Positions 35,385 to 43,340 of a stretch of DNA of 64,000 nucleotides are shown piece by piece; the stretch's first letter is position 1, and each line of letters opens with the position of its first letter. A model generated the notes under the pieces. That model searched no databases and was not told the DNA's origin. It was given only the letters and a program-made list of their open reading frames with translations. Origin of the DNA: Mariniblastus fucicola (GTDB lineage Bacteria; Planctomycetota; Planctomycetia; Pirellulales; Pirellulaceae). A program made the position numbers and the translations under genes. The stretch covers positions 2,108,001 through 2,172,000 of the forward strand of contig NZ_CP042912.1 in assembly GCF_008087665.1 (NCBI RefSeq), given 5' to 3'.

Positions 35385-35786
35385 TCAGGCTTTCACCTGC
35401 GGTTTGATCGGGCAACCAAGCCTTTGCATCCGCTTGACCGCCGAACGGTATCGGATGCCTGCAAACAGGTTGTACAATCGATCCATGATCCAACGCACGC
35501 CCACCCAGCGAGTTGGGACGACGAAAGCTCCAAAGCCGATCCGCTGGTAGATCTCGCGAAAAACTTCTACGCCCGTGACCAATGTTCCATCCGCGAACCG
35601 TCCGTGGATTTCCATCATCAGCGTATCCAGCGACTCGCCCGTGTCGCTGGGGTCAAACTCTGGCGACGAGATGTCGGTCAACTTTAGACGGCTCCGCTTG
35701 TCTCGCTTGCGGATGAAATTGATCTCCTTCCGGCATAGCGGGCAATGCTCGTCGTAGAAAACTTCGAATGGTTGAGAATCGTTCAT
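35385..35786 (-). CDS. DCC-family thiol-disulfide oxidoreductase-like protein (DUF393)
   Basis: A 133-aa DUF393 protein named after its D-x-x-C-P-L-C motif, here Y-D-E-H-C-P-L-C-R-K-E at about residues 11-21. The fold is thioredoxin-like with a CxxC active site, and the family is presumed to handle thiol-disulfide exchange, though substrates are not known. The pattern of conserved residues continues through M-x-E-I-H-x-R-F-A-D-G-T-L-V-T-G-V-E-V-F-R-E-I-Y, typical of the family, and ends with a C-terminal C-P-I. There is no signal peptide, so it is cytoplasmic. It starts 3 bp after the glycerate kinase gene on the same strand, so it is the last gene of the 39.6-to-35.4-kb run. Confidence 0.92.
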   Translation of the reverse strand: MNDSQPFEVFYDEHCPLCRKEINFIRKRDKRSRLKLTDISSPEFDPSDTGESLDTLMMEIHGRFADGTLVTGVEVFREIYQRIGFGAFVVPTRWVGVRWIMDRLYNLFAGIRYRSAVKRMQRLGCPIKPQVKA

Positions 35787-35789
35787 TTG

Positions 35790-37124
35790 CTAACAACCGT
35801 TTTCGCGAGGCCAGCGCAACAGAATGCGAAGATCCGCCACGTTTGTGGCCGTAGGTCCCGATTCGAAAACCAGCCCGTTGGATTCAAGCAACGTGTACGA
35901 GTCGAAACGTTGCAGAGACTCAACAATGGCCGCCTTTTGCGCTGAAAGTCTACGCAAATCTTCGTCAGTAACCAGGGCGCCGGCAACGGAAGTGTTGCCG
36001 TCTTCGCCGTCGGTTCCGGCCGACATGAAGCAGTATTTTCCGGGCTGCGTGCGAGTTAAAATCCTGGCAATCGCAGACAGGACCGCGTGTTGGTTTCGAC
36101 CGCCCTGCCCTGCCCCGTCGCCTGGTTCAACCGTCGGTTCGCCGAGACTGATGAGACAGCTTTTCGTCGCGGGAGCGACATCAAGAACGTCCGCCACCAC
36201 TTCTGCAATCTGCTCGCAATCCGAGGCGTCCGCAAGCGAGTCCGGTTCGATTGCGTAGCCCAAAGATTTTGCTTTCTCGATCGCCGCGTTTCTGGCTACG
36301 TTGGCATCGCCGATCAACAGGTTCAGTGTCGTCGCTCGCACTGCTGAAACTGGTCGGGGCGAGTTGATAAACTGCACAACGGAATCCGGAAAATTTGCAT
36401 CGTTCGGCGCACCGAAATGTTTGAGAATGTCACGTGCTTGCGCGGCAACGTCGTCTCCAAAATCAACCGTCGGCCCGGAGGACACGAATCGCAAATCGTC
36501 GTTGGGAACGTCTGAAACAATCAGGCCGATGAGCGTTCCAGTCGGCATCACTCGTGCCAGGCCGCCGCCTTTAACTTCGCTCAATGCGATCCGCACCGTG
36601 TTGAGCTGAACGATGTCCGCGCCCCGAGTGCTCAGCCAACTCGTCGCCGAAACGATATCTTTCAAGGGAAGCGAAGAGCTTTCCAGCAGCGCCGATCCGC
36701 CTCCTGAAATCAACGCGATCACCAAAGTTCGCTCGTCGGCGCCGCGAAGCAAACTCAGCATCCGTTGCGTCGCGTGGAGCACACGTTGCGTTGGCAGGTT
36801 CACTCCCGCAGGCCGGCATTCTGCGGATTCAACGAATTTGAGTGTGACTTGGGAGTTCGAGCCATCGGGAACCGTGATCAAGCCAGAAAGCTGCTTCGCT
36901 CTCGCGAGTTCCGGCCCCAAAACGTTTTCGATTCCTTCCGCCATAAAGTGGCTGAATTTGCCGCCGCCGACAATCAGGACACGATCGAAATCGCCGAGGT
37001 CGATCGATTGGTCACAAATCAGAAGTCGCCCGTCACGGACTCGAAGCGAATCTTCCACCAGCGTACGGCCATGAACCGCCGCAACGCCGGCATTCCAGAT
37101 TTCTATCGCGTCATTGCGGATCAC
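35790..37124 (-). CDS. Glycerate 2-kinase, MOFRL/GckA type
   Basis: A 444-aa protein of the glycerate 2-kinase (MOFRL, DUF4147) family, which phosphorylates D-glycerate to 2-phosphoglycerate with ATP. The N-terminal domain shows V-L-I-V-G-G-G-K-F-S (about 48-57) and S-G-G-G-S-A-L-L-E (about 137-145). The C-terminal MOFRL domain has S-L-G-E-P-T-V-E, G-R-N-Q-H, and S-A-G-T-D-G-E-D-G. The GTG at 37124 shares one base with the TAG stop of the HerA-like gene (TAGTG), so translation is coupled; a longer reading upstream lies inside that gene and is a shadow. The DCC gene follows after 3 bp. It suggests glycerate use from serine or glyoxylate metabolism, but no other pathway gene is next to it. Confidence 0.93.
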   Translation of the reverse strand: MIRNDAIEIWNAGVAAVHGRTLVEDSLRVRDGRLLICDQSIDLGDFDRVLIVGGGKFSHFMAEGIENVLGPELARAKQLSGLITVPDGSNSQVTLKFVESAECRPAGVNLPTQRVLHATQRMLSLLRGADERTLVIALISGGGSALLESSSLPLKDIVSATSWLSTRGADIVQLNTVRIALSEVKGGGLARVMPTGTLIGLIVSDVPNDDLRFVSSGPTVDFGDDVAAQARDILKHFGAPNDANFPDSVVQFINSPRPVSAVRATTLNLLIGDANVARNAAIEKAKSLGYAIEPDSLADASDCEQIAEVVADVLDVAPATKSCLISLGEPTVEPGDGAGQGGRNQHAVLSAIARILTRTQPGKYCFMSAGTDGEDGNTSVAGALVTDEDLRRLSAQKAAIVESLQRFDSYTLLESNGLVFESGPTATNVADLRILLRWPRENGC

Positions 37125-39580
37125 TAATAAACCGGTTCTGCGATGCCGTCGTCGTCGACTTCCCAAGGGAGCCAAACGACAGCGAACTGTTCGATCGAAA
37201 GGTCGCTTTTGCGTGGCGACAAGGTCAGTTCCTCGAATTCAAGATTGTCGACCGAGAGCTTTTCTTCCAGTTTTTCAATCGCCTCGTTGAACTCGTTTTC
37301 GAGATCCTCAAACTTGATGTGCAACTCTTCCAGATTCTCCTGAGCGCGACTGATGTCATTCTTTTCCTTGGAAGACCTGCCGAACGTTCGCATCGAACTT
37401 TGAGCCCGACGTGCGTTGGTGACGCTGAGCGTTTTGCGGCCCAGTAACGCGCCCATCAACGTCGTGCCGACGGACAGCACGCTGTTCATTCGGCTGGACT
37501 TGTAATCTTCTTCTTCCTTTTCAACTTTCGCTTCGGCTCGACGAATTCGATCACGCAACGTCGAAAATTTGCTGCCGTAACGTTTGCGAAGTTTCTCCGT
37601 TTCCTCGTCGCGGCGCTCGGAAGCCTGTTGCTCCAGTCGGACGCGGAAATCGCCAGGAGATTCGCCTGCTTCGCTGAACATTTTCAAGGAAGCACACTTC
37701 TGCAAAGTGATTGGCAAATCCTTGTACATGAACTCCTTGAATTCCTTCTCCCAGCGTTTGTAGTTCTTGGCCTTCTGCATGTCCGTCGGGAGCTTGGCAA
37801 ACTCAGCTTCATCATCCGGCTCATGGTAGAAGTCAAGATTCTCCAGCACCTCTTCGGCTTCCTCCCAAACCTCATCAGGAGTTTGGTTGCCGGTGATCTG
37901 AGCCAGAAACGTTTTCTCTTCCCATTTGTCCGTTTTCCACGTCGTGCGAACGTAGTGCAACTGCCCGCGGGCCATCAAAGCCGGACGGTAGATCAGTTTT
38001 TCGCCCTTGTTGATCCGACGGTTCGGTTCCACAAACAGCTGATGGATATCCGCAGGAACCAACTGCGTCTGATCGATCTGCGGTTCCATTTTGGCGACCG
38101 GTTCGGCGGAAGGACGAGCAACACGTCCCGCCATCGCTTCCGCAGCGGCCTGTTTGGGATCGTAGTTCGGGTCGGATTCAACCAGAGTTTGAATCTGGTT
38201 TCGCGTCAACGGACCGCGCAAGTACGACATGACCCAACGCGTTTCAAAAACCGTTGGCTGGTCGTCGTGCACGTTGTTCATCAGGAAAACGCGACTGCCC
38301 AAACCCGCCAATAGCTCTTCCATCTTTCCTTTGTCAAACGTTGAACCGGCTTGCGTGGAAGCGCCTTCCAAACCTTCCAGAACCCGAGCCTTGTCGCGTT
38401 CGGTTTGCAACCGACCGAGGAACCAGGTGCCGGCGTTGGAAAGTCCCTTGTAGTCCAGGTCGACCGGGTTTTGAGTTGCCAGAACGCAACCAAGCCCGAA
38501 GGCACGAGCCTGTTTCAACAACGTCAGCATCGGTTGCTTGGACGGAGGATTCTTCGTCGGCGGGAAATAGCCGAAGACTTCATCCATGTACAGGATCGCG
38601 CGAAGGCTGGACGTGCCCGGTTGGGTCCGCGTCCAGGCAAGGATCTCGTTGAGCAAAATGGTCACAAAGAACATTCGCTCCTGATCGTTGAGGTGCGAAA
38701 TTGAGACGATCGAAACGCAGGGCTTGCCTTCTTCTGTGTGCAACATCTTCTTGATGTCGATCGGCTCGCCTTCCATCCAGCTGGCGAACGTCGGGCTGGC
38801 AAGCAGATTGTTGATCTGCATCGCCAACGTTCCGCGGTCTTTGGCAGGATAGAACGTGTCGATATCCAGAATGCCGACGCGTTCAAACGGAGGCGACTGA
38901 ATCTCTCCGATCAAGCGTCCCAGGTCCAGGTCGCGTCCGTCGCGCCACGCATGGCTGAGAATATTTGAGATTAAAATGTGTTCCCGCGACTGGATCGGAT
39001 CCGCATCGATGCCCAACAGCGAAAGCAGTCCCGATGCCGCGCTGCTGATTCGATCGCCCAGCAGATCCGGATCTGCGAGAACCTGTTTGTTCGGCGCGTT
39101 GAACGACTTCAGAATCGTCAGCGGTCGACCGTAAGTGCTGCCCGGCGTGTAGACTCGCATTTCGACATTGTCGCGCATTCGCTGAATCCGCTCCGCGTCT
39201 TGCCCCCACGACTCAAGGCCCTCCTTCCACTTGTCAGCTTCCTGAGTCGCGAAAACTTCCGGCGTGACGCCTTTGCGGCTGGCCTGTCCTTCGTCAATCC
39301 ACGGGCGAAACTCTTCAGGCGTCAGATTGGGAAACGTAAGCAGCAAATTGGAAATGTCGCCTTTTGGGTCGATCACGATCGACGGAATTCGATCCATCGC
39401 GGCCTCTTCCAGCATGCCAACGCACAAGCCCGTCTTTCCACTGCCGGTCATTCCAACGACGACCGCGTGGGTGCAAAGATCCCGCGAATCGTACAGCAAC
39501 AGGTCGTCCCGGCCCTTTCGGTTTTCGATATCGTATTCGCGGCCCAGATAAAAGACGCCAAGTTTTTCGTAGTCCTGCAT
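37124..39580 (-). CDS. HerA-like/DUF87 ATPase with coiled-coil C-terminal region
   Basis: An 818-aa P-loop ATPase of the HerA/FtsK superfamily (DUF87/DUF853-like). Walker A is GMTGSGKT at 43-50. The S-I-V-I-D-P-K-G-D-I-S-N-L segment lies at 67-79. Walker B is L-R-A-I-L-Y-M-D-E-V at 326-335, and T-Q-N-P-V-D-L-D-Y-K-G-L-S-N (about 366-379) matches the family's sensor/arginine region. From about residue 500 on the sequence becomes Glu/Lys/Arg-rich, with predicted coiled coils near 610-690 and 720-790. Such proteins are thought to translocate on or process DNA or to drive secretion or conjugation-like pumping, but for this branch no role is known. No NurA-type nuclease lies next to it, which argues against the archaeal HerA-NurA repair pair. 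Its stop overlaps the glycerate kinase start by 1 bp. Confidence 0.87.
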   Translation of the reverse strand: MQDYEKLGVFYLGREYDIENRKGRDDLLLYDSRDLCTHAVVVGMTGSGKTGLCVGMLEEAAMDRIPSIVIDPKGDISNLLLTFPNLTPEEFRPWIDEGQASRKGVTPEVFATQEADKWKEGLESWGQDAERIQRMRDNVEMRVYTPGSTYGRPLTILKSFNAPNKQVLADPDLLGDRISSAASGLLSLLGIDADPIQSREHILISNILSHAWRDGRDLDLGRLIGEIQSPPFERVGILDIDTFYPAKDRGTLAMQINNLLASPTFASWMEGEPIDIKKMLHTEEGKPCVSIVSISHLNDQERMFFVTILLNEILAWTRTQPGTSSLRAILYMDEVFGYFPPTKNPPSKQPMLTLLKQARAFGLGCVLATQNPVDLDYKGLSNAGTWFLGRLQTERDKARVLEGLEGASTQAGSTFDKGKMEELLAGLGSRVFLMNNVHDDQPTVFETRWVMSYLRGPLTRNQIQTLVESDPNYDPKQAAAEAMAGRVARPSAEPVAKMEPQIDQTQLVPADIHQLFVEPNRRINKGEKLIYRPALMARGQLHYVRTTWKTDKWEEKTFLAQITGNQTPDEVWEEAEEVLENLDFYHEPDDEAEFAKLPTDMQKAKNYKRWEKEFKEFMYKDLPITLQKCASLKMFSEAGESPGDFRVRLEQQASERRDEETEKLRKRYGSKFSTLRDRIRRAEAKVEKEEEDYKSSRMNSVLSVGTTLMGALLGRKTLSVTNARRAQSSMRTFGRSSKEKNDISRAQENLEELHIKFEDLENEFNEAIEKLEEKLSVDNLEFEELTLSPRKSDLSIEQFAVVWLPWEVDDDGIAEPVY

Positions 39581-39714
39581 GGTGACAAAAGGTCCTGAGG
39601 GAAGGGTGGGATGGGTGCCTCAAGTATCGCAACTTCGCTTCAATTTTCCAAGACGACTGGAAACCGCCCGGTCTCTGTGCGACCATCGCCGCAACGCAAA
39701 CAGGTTGAGGTAAA

Positions 39715-41034
39715 ATGAAGACACTTATTCAAGGCGCAAATGTCGTCACGCCGGACGGTACGATTGAAGCAGACGTTTTGATCGAAGGCCAACTGATCAA
39801 AGCGATTGGCAAAGATCTCGGAGACGCCGAAACGACCATCGACGCCAGCGGAAAGCATTTGATTCCAGGCGTAATCGATGACCAAGTGCACTTTCGGGAG
39901 CCCGGTCTGACCGAAAAAGAAGATCTCGCGCACGCGACGCGGGCTTGTGCCAAAGGCGGCGTGACCAGCTTTCTCGAAATGCCGAACACCGTTCCGAACA
40001 CGATCACGGTTGAAGCGCTCGAACAAAAGCTCGACCTTGCGTCCGAGAAGTGCATCGTCAACTACGGATTCTACATCGGTGCCACGCCAGACAATGTCGA
40101 CGAGCTCAACAAAGCGACGCGAACGCCCGGCATCAAGATTTTCATCGGTTCGAGCACTGGCAATTTGTTGGTCGATGAACAGGCGGCGCTAGAAAAGATT
40201 TTTGCTGAAACGAGCCTGCCGATTTGTGCTCATTGCGAAGACGAAACAACCGTTCGGGCTAACGCTGCGAAATATGCCAGCTCAACCGACGTTGCGGATC
40301 ACTCGAAAGTCCGCGATCACGAAGCGGCTTTGATCGCGACGCGCCGCGCGATCGATTTGGCTCATCGACACAACCACCGGTTCCATGTGCTGCATGTCTC
40401 TACGGGAGCAGAAGTTGACTTGATCGCTGAAGCTGGCGATTTGATCACGGCGGAAGCATGTCCGCACCATCTGTTCTTCAATATCGACGACTACGCTCGG
40501 CTGGGTTCGCTCATCAAGATGAACCCTTCGATCAAAACCGCGGCGGACAACGAGCGACTTTGGCAAGGGCTGCTCGATGGGACGATCGGCGTGGTCGCGA
40601 CGGATCATGCGCCTCACACGATGGCGGAAAAGCAATTACCGTATCCGAAATGTCCTTCCGGTTTGCCAGCGGTTGAGAACTATCTTGCGCTGATGCTGAA
40701 CGAAGTGAACCGCGGTCGGTGTTCGTTGCAGCAGGTTGTTTCATGGATGTGCGAAGCTCCGGCGAAAGTCTGGGATATCAAGAACAAAGGCCGTATCGAA
40801 GTTGGCCGTGACGCCGATTTGACGTTGGTGGACATGGGGCTTGATCGCACCATTTCCAACGGTCAGCAACAGACGAAATGCGGTTGGAGTCCCTGGGACG
40901 GCGAAACGCTCAAAGGCTGGGCGGTGCGGACTTTCGTGATGGGGCAGGAGGTCTATCGATTGGAAAATGGCGTGGAAACATTTTCCAATTCGCCAACGGG
41001 CCACGAGATTCAGTACGATCACCCCGCAAGTTGA
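39715..41034 (+). CDS. pyrC: Dihydroorotase
   Basis: The 439-aa amidohydrolase closes carbamoyl-aspartate to dihydroorotate in pyrimidine synthesis. Family marks: [10 protein letters not shown] at about 55-64, E-M-P-N-T-V-P-N-T (about 83-91), the [13 protein letters not shown] segment (about 139-151) that contains the lysine expected to be carbamylated, H-V-L-H-V-S-T (about 224-230), C-P-H-H-L-F and D-H-A-P-H-T (about 297-302). The first metal motif is D-x-Q-x-H and not the usual D-x-H-x-H; from memory a group of Bacteroidetes-type dihydroorotases has the same form. Allantoinase or hydantoinase is less likely given the E-M-P-N-T and R-E-P-G segments. It is transcribed with the M1 peptidase gene 65 bp downstream or alone. 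Confidence 0.92.
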   Translation: MKTLIQGANVVTPDGTIEADVLIEGQLIKAIGKDLGDAETTIDASGKHLIPGVIDDQVHFREPGLTEKEDLAHATRACAKGGVTSFLEMPNTVPNTITVEALEQKLDLASEKCIVNYGFYIGATPDNVDELNKATRTPGIKIFIGSSTGNLLVDEQAALEKIFAETSLPICAHCEDETTVRANAAKYASSTDVADHSKVRDHEAALIATRRAIDLAHRHNHRFHVLHVSTGAEVDLIAEAGDLITAEACPHHLFFNIDDYARLGSLIKMNPSIKTAADNERLWQGLLDGTIGVVATDHAPHTMAEKQLPYPKCPSGLPAVENYLALMLNEVNRGRCSLQQVVSWMCEAPAKVWDIKNKGRIEVGRDADLTLVDMGLDRTISNGQQQTKCGWSPWDGETLKGWAVRTFVMGQEVYRLENGVETFSNSPTGHEIQYDHPAS

Positions 41035-41099
41035 CGCGGCATTTCGCGGAGCGTCCGAGTTGCTACAATGAGAAACGTCACTCGTTTCAGGAACCTGCT

Positions 41100-42932
41100 A
41101 TGAAATCAATGTCGTTCGTTTCAGTCTTCGTTCTTCTGCTCTGCAGTTTTTTGGTTGCGGATCTGTCTGCACAAAAGCTCCCGCATTCCTGCGCCCGACC
41201 GGATCAGGTTGCCATCAAACATTTGCATCTGGACCTGAAGGTTGACTTTGAAGAAAAGAAGCTGACTGGTTCGGCGAAACTGGACCTCGATCGAAAAAGC
41301 GATGCGAACGAGTTGCGGTTGGATACCAACGGGCTGTCGATCACGAAAGTCACTTCTGGTGACAACGAACTCAAGTGGGAACTTGGTGAACACATGTCGA
41401 CGTTGGGGCAGGCGTTGACGATCACGCTTCCCGAATCTGGCGACGAAGTCACGATTGAATATTCGAGCAGTCCTGGCGCCGAAGCAGTTCAATGGCTCTC
41501 GCCAGAACAGACGACCGACAAAAAGTACCCGTTTCTGTTCACGCAGTCCCAGGCGATTCTTGCGCGAACTTGGGTTCCCTGTCAGGATACCCCAGCGGTG
41601 CGAATGACGTATTCGGCGAAGATTACCGTGCCGTCTGAATTGATGGCCGTGATGAGTGCCTCGAATCCGCAGGAGAAAAACGATACGGGCGTTTACGAAT
41701 TTGAGATGAAGCAGCCGATCCCGTCCTACCTGCTGGCCCTCGCGGTTGGCGATCTCAAATTTCAGTCGCTGGGTCCTCGCAGCGGCGTGTATTCCGAGCC
41801 ATCCGTTCTGAAGCGAGCGGTGTATGAGCTTCACGATACCGAAAAGATGATCGCTGCGGCGGAAGAGCTTTACGGTCCCTACCGCTGGGATCGCTACGAC
41901 GTCATCTTTCTGCCGTCGAGTTTTCCGTTTGGCGGCATGGAGAATCCGCGACTGACTTTCGCAACGCCGACGATTCTCGCAGGAGACCGTTCACTGGTTG
42001 CTCTGATCGCGCACGAGTTGGCTCATTCGTGGTCCGGAAACCTGGTCACCAATGCAACGTGGGATGACTTTTGGTTGAATGAAGGATTCACGGTTTACTT
42101 CGAACAACGGATCATGGAATCCATTTACGGTCGGAAGTATTCCGAGATGTTGGCGCGGCTTTCGCTCGACGGACTCAAGGAAGAAATCGCCGAACTCAAG
42201 GCTCGCGACCAATGGCTCAAGCTCGACCTCACGGGACGCAACCCTGACGATGGCATGACAGCGATCGCCTACGACAAAGGTTATTTCTTCCTGCGAAAAT
42301 GCGAAGAAACCGTCGGGCGTGAAAATTGGGACGCGTTTCTTAAAGGTTACTTCGACAAGTTTGCTTTCAAGAGCATGACGACCGAGTCGTTCATCGACTA
42401 CGTCGAAGCCAACCTCGAAGGCGCGGACAAACTGAACTACAAAGCATGGATCTACGCCGGCGGGCTGCCTGCCGATTGCCCGGTTGTTACGACTGAAGAG
42501 TTGGCCAAAGTTGGGACGGCTTGCGAAGCATTTGTGGACGGCAAATCTGCGGCTGATATTGCAAAAGAGTTTGGCACGGCGGATTGGACGACTCATCACT
42601 GGAACCATTTTCTGCGTGAGCTTCCGAAACTTTCGACGGATCAAATGAAAGCTTTGGACGCCCAGTTCGAGTTCACCAAATCCGGTAATTCCGAGATTAC
42701 GCATGACTGGTTGATGCACGTCATTGCGTCCGAGTATCAGCCTGGAATGGAAAAGCTGGAGGCGTTTTTGACAGGGCAGGGCAGACGCAAATTTCTGCAA
42801 CCGCTGTACACGAAACTGGTCGAAACAGAGCGTGGCAAGGAGATTGCCAAGCGGATTTACGCGAAAGCACGGTCCGGATATCACGCCGTTTCCAGTCAAA
42901 CGATTGATGGAATCGTGGGCGTGCCTCAGTAG
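41100..42932 (+). CDS. M1-family zinc aminopeptidase, leukotriene A4 hydrolase-like, exported
   Basis: A 610-aa exported zinc peptidase that should remove N-terminal residues from peptides. The signal peptide covers about 1-24 (ending A-D-L-S-A-Q). The family exopeptidase motif GGMEN lies near 279-283, and the zinc site H-E-L-A-H-S-W with downstream N-E-G lies near 305-328. A C-terminal helical domain of the LTA4-hydrolase type (about 465-600) follows. Order and length fit bacterial LTA4-hydrolase-like aminopeptidases. The frame is open 222 nt further 5' into the dihydroorotase gene; ATG 41100 is the first start that gives a signal peptide. The stop codon lies within a 17-bp tandem duplication. 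Together with exported proteins nearby it suggests peptide use in the periplasm. Confidence 0.94.
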   Translation: MKSMSFVSVFVLLLCSFLVADLSAQKLPHSCARPDQVAIKHLHLDLKVDFEEKKLTGSAKLDLDRKSDANELRLDTNGLSITKVTSGDNELKWELGEHMSTLGQALTITLPESGDEVTIEYSSSPGAEAVQWLSPEQTTDKKYPFLFTQSQAILARTWVPCQDTPAVRMTYSAKITVPSELMAVMSASNPQEKNDTGVYEFEMKQPIPSYLLALAVGDLKFQSLGPRSGVYSEPSVLKRAVYELHDTEKMIAAAEELYGPYRWDRYDVIFLPSSFPFGGMENPRLTFATPTILAGDRSLVALIAHELAHSWSGNLVTNATWDDFWLNEGFTVYFEQRIMESIYGRKYSEMLARLSLDGLKEEIAELKARDQWLKLDLTGRNPDDGMTAIAYDKGYFFLRKCEETVGRENWDAFLKGYFDKFAFKSMTTESFIDYVEANLEGADKLNYKAWIYAGGLPADCPVVTTEELAKVGTACEAFVDGKSAADIAKEFGTADWTTHHWNHFLRELPKLSTDQMKALDAQFEFTKSGNSEITHDWLMHVIASEYQPGMEKLEAFLTGQGRRKFLQPLYTKLVETERGKEIAKRIYAKARSGYHAVSSQTIDGIVGVPQ

Positions 42933-42954
42933 TTTGCGTGCCTCAGTAGTTTGC
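42921..42954. repeat. 17-bp perfect tandem duplication over the M1 peptidase stop
   Basis: GTGCCTCAGTAGTTTGC occurs twice head to tail. The first copy contains the gene's last codons and TAG stop; the second lies just after. A separate 8-bp tandem repeat (GAAGACTT twice) follows at 42962-42977. The pattern is what replication slippage would leave. Confidence 0.85.
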
Positions 42955-43340
42955 GCATGCTGAAGACTTGAAGACTTGGCGCAGGGCGAGTTCCGGAGCG
43001 CAATGCGACCTCTGAGCAACCTCTGCGCCCGAAATGCCGACGCGGGAAGTCTGCGAAGAATTGGCCGTTTGCCGCCCCGAATGTTAATTTGGCGCAATAA
43101 TTGGCGTATTAAGGGTGATTCCTTTTACCCCTTCGTTTAACCCTCTTCAGCCCAACTATCTGGCATAACCCAACGTTTCTCGCCAGCCCGAAAACGTTTT
43201 CTTAATATCAAACCCACGGTGAGGCTAACCCAGGGGTATCTTTCGACGGTTCCATGCGCCTTAAGTGCGCGCCACCGGGACCGACCGCTCCAGTAGCGCA
43301 CGCCCACTCAGATTCCGCAGCGAAAGCTTCTCCCACCAAA
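42933..43340. other. Spacer upstream of the giant surface-protein gene
   Basis: The gap is 321 bp up to ATG 43254, or 408 bp up to the preferred ATG 43341. It begins with the slippage repeats, then turns AT-richer around 43090-43210, where the promoter of the giant gene is likely, though no boxes are clear. No small gene or tRNA-like fold was seen. Confidence 0.45.

Noticed and set aside
37125-37175. N-terminal extension of the glycerate kinase (17 residues rich in Arg)
   Set aside because: It lies inside the HerA-like gene; the GTG at 37124 gives the normal family N-terminus.
41991-43097. 368-codon minus-strand frame over the end of the M1 peptidase gene
   Set aside because: Shadow of the peptidase and of the spacer; the opposite strand has the zinc-site motif and domain order.
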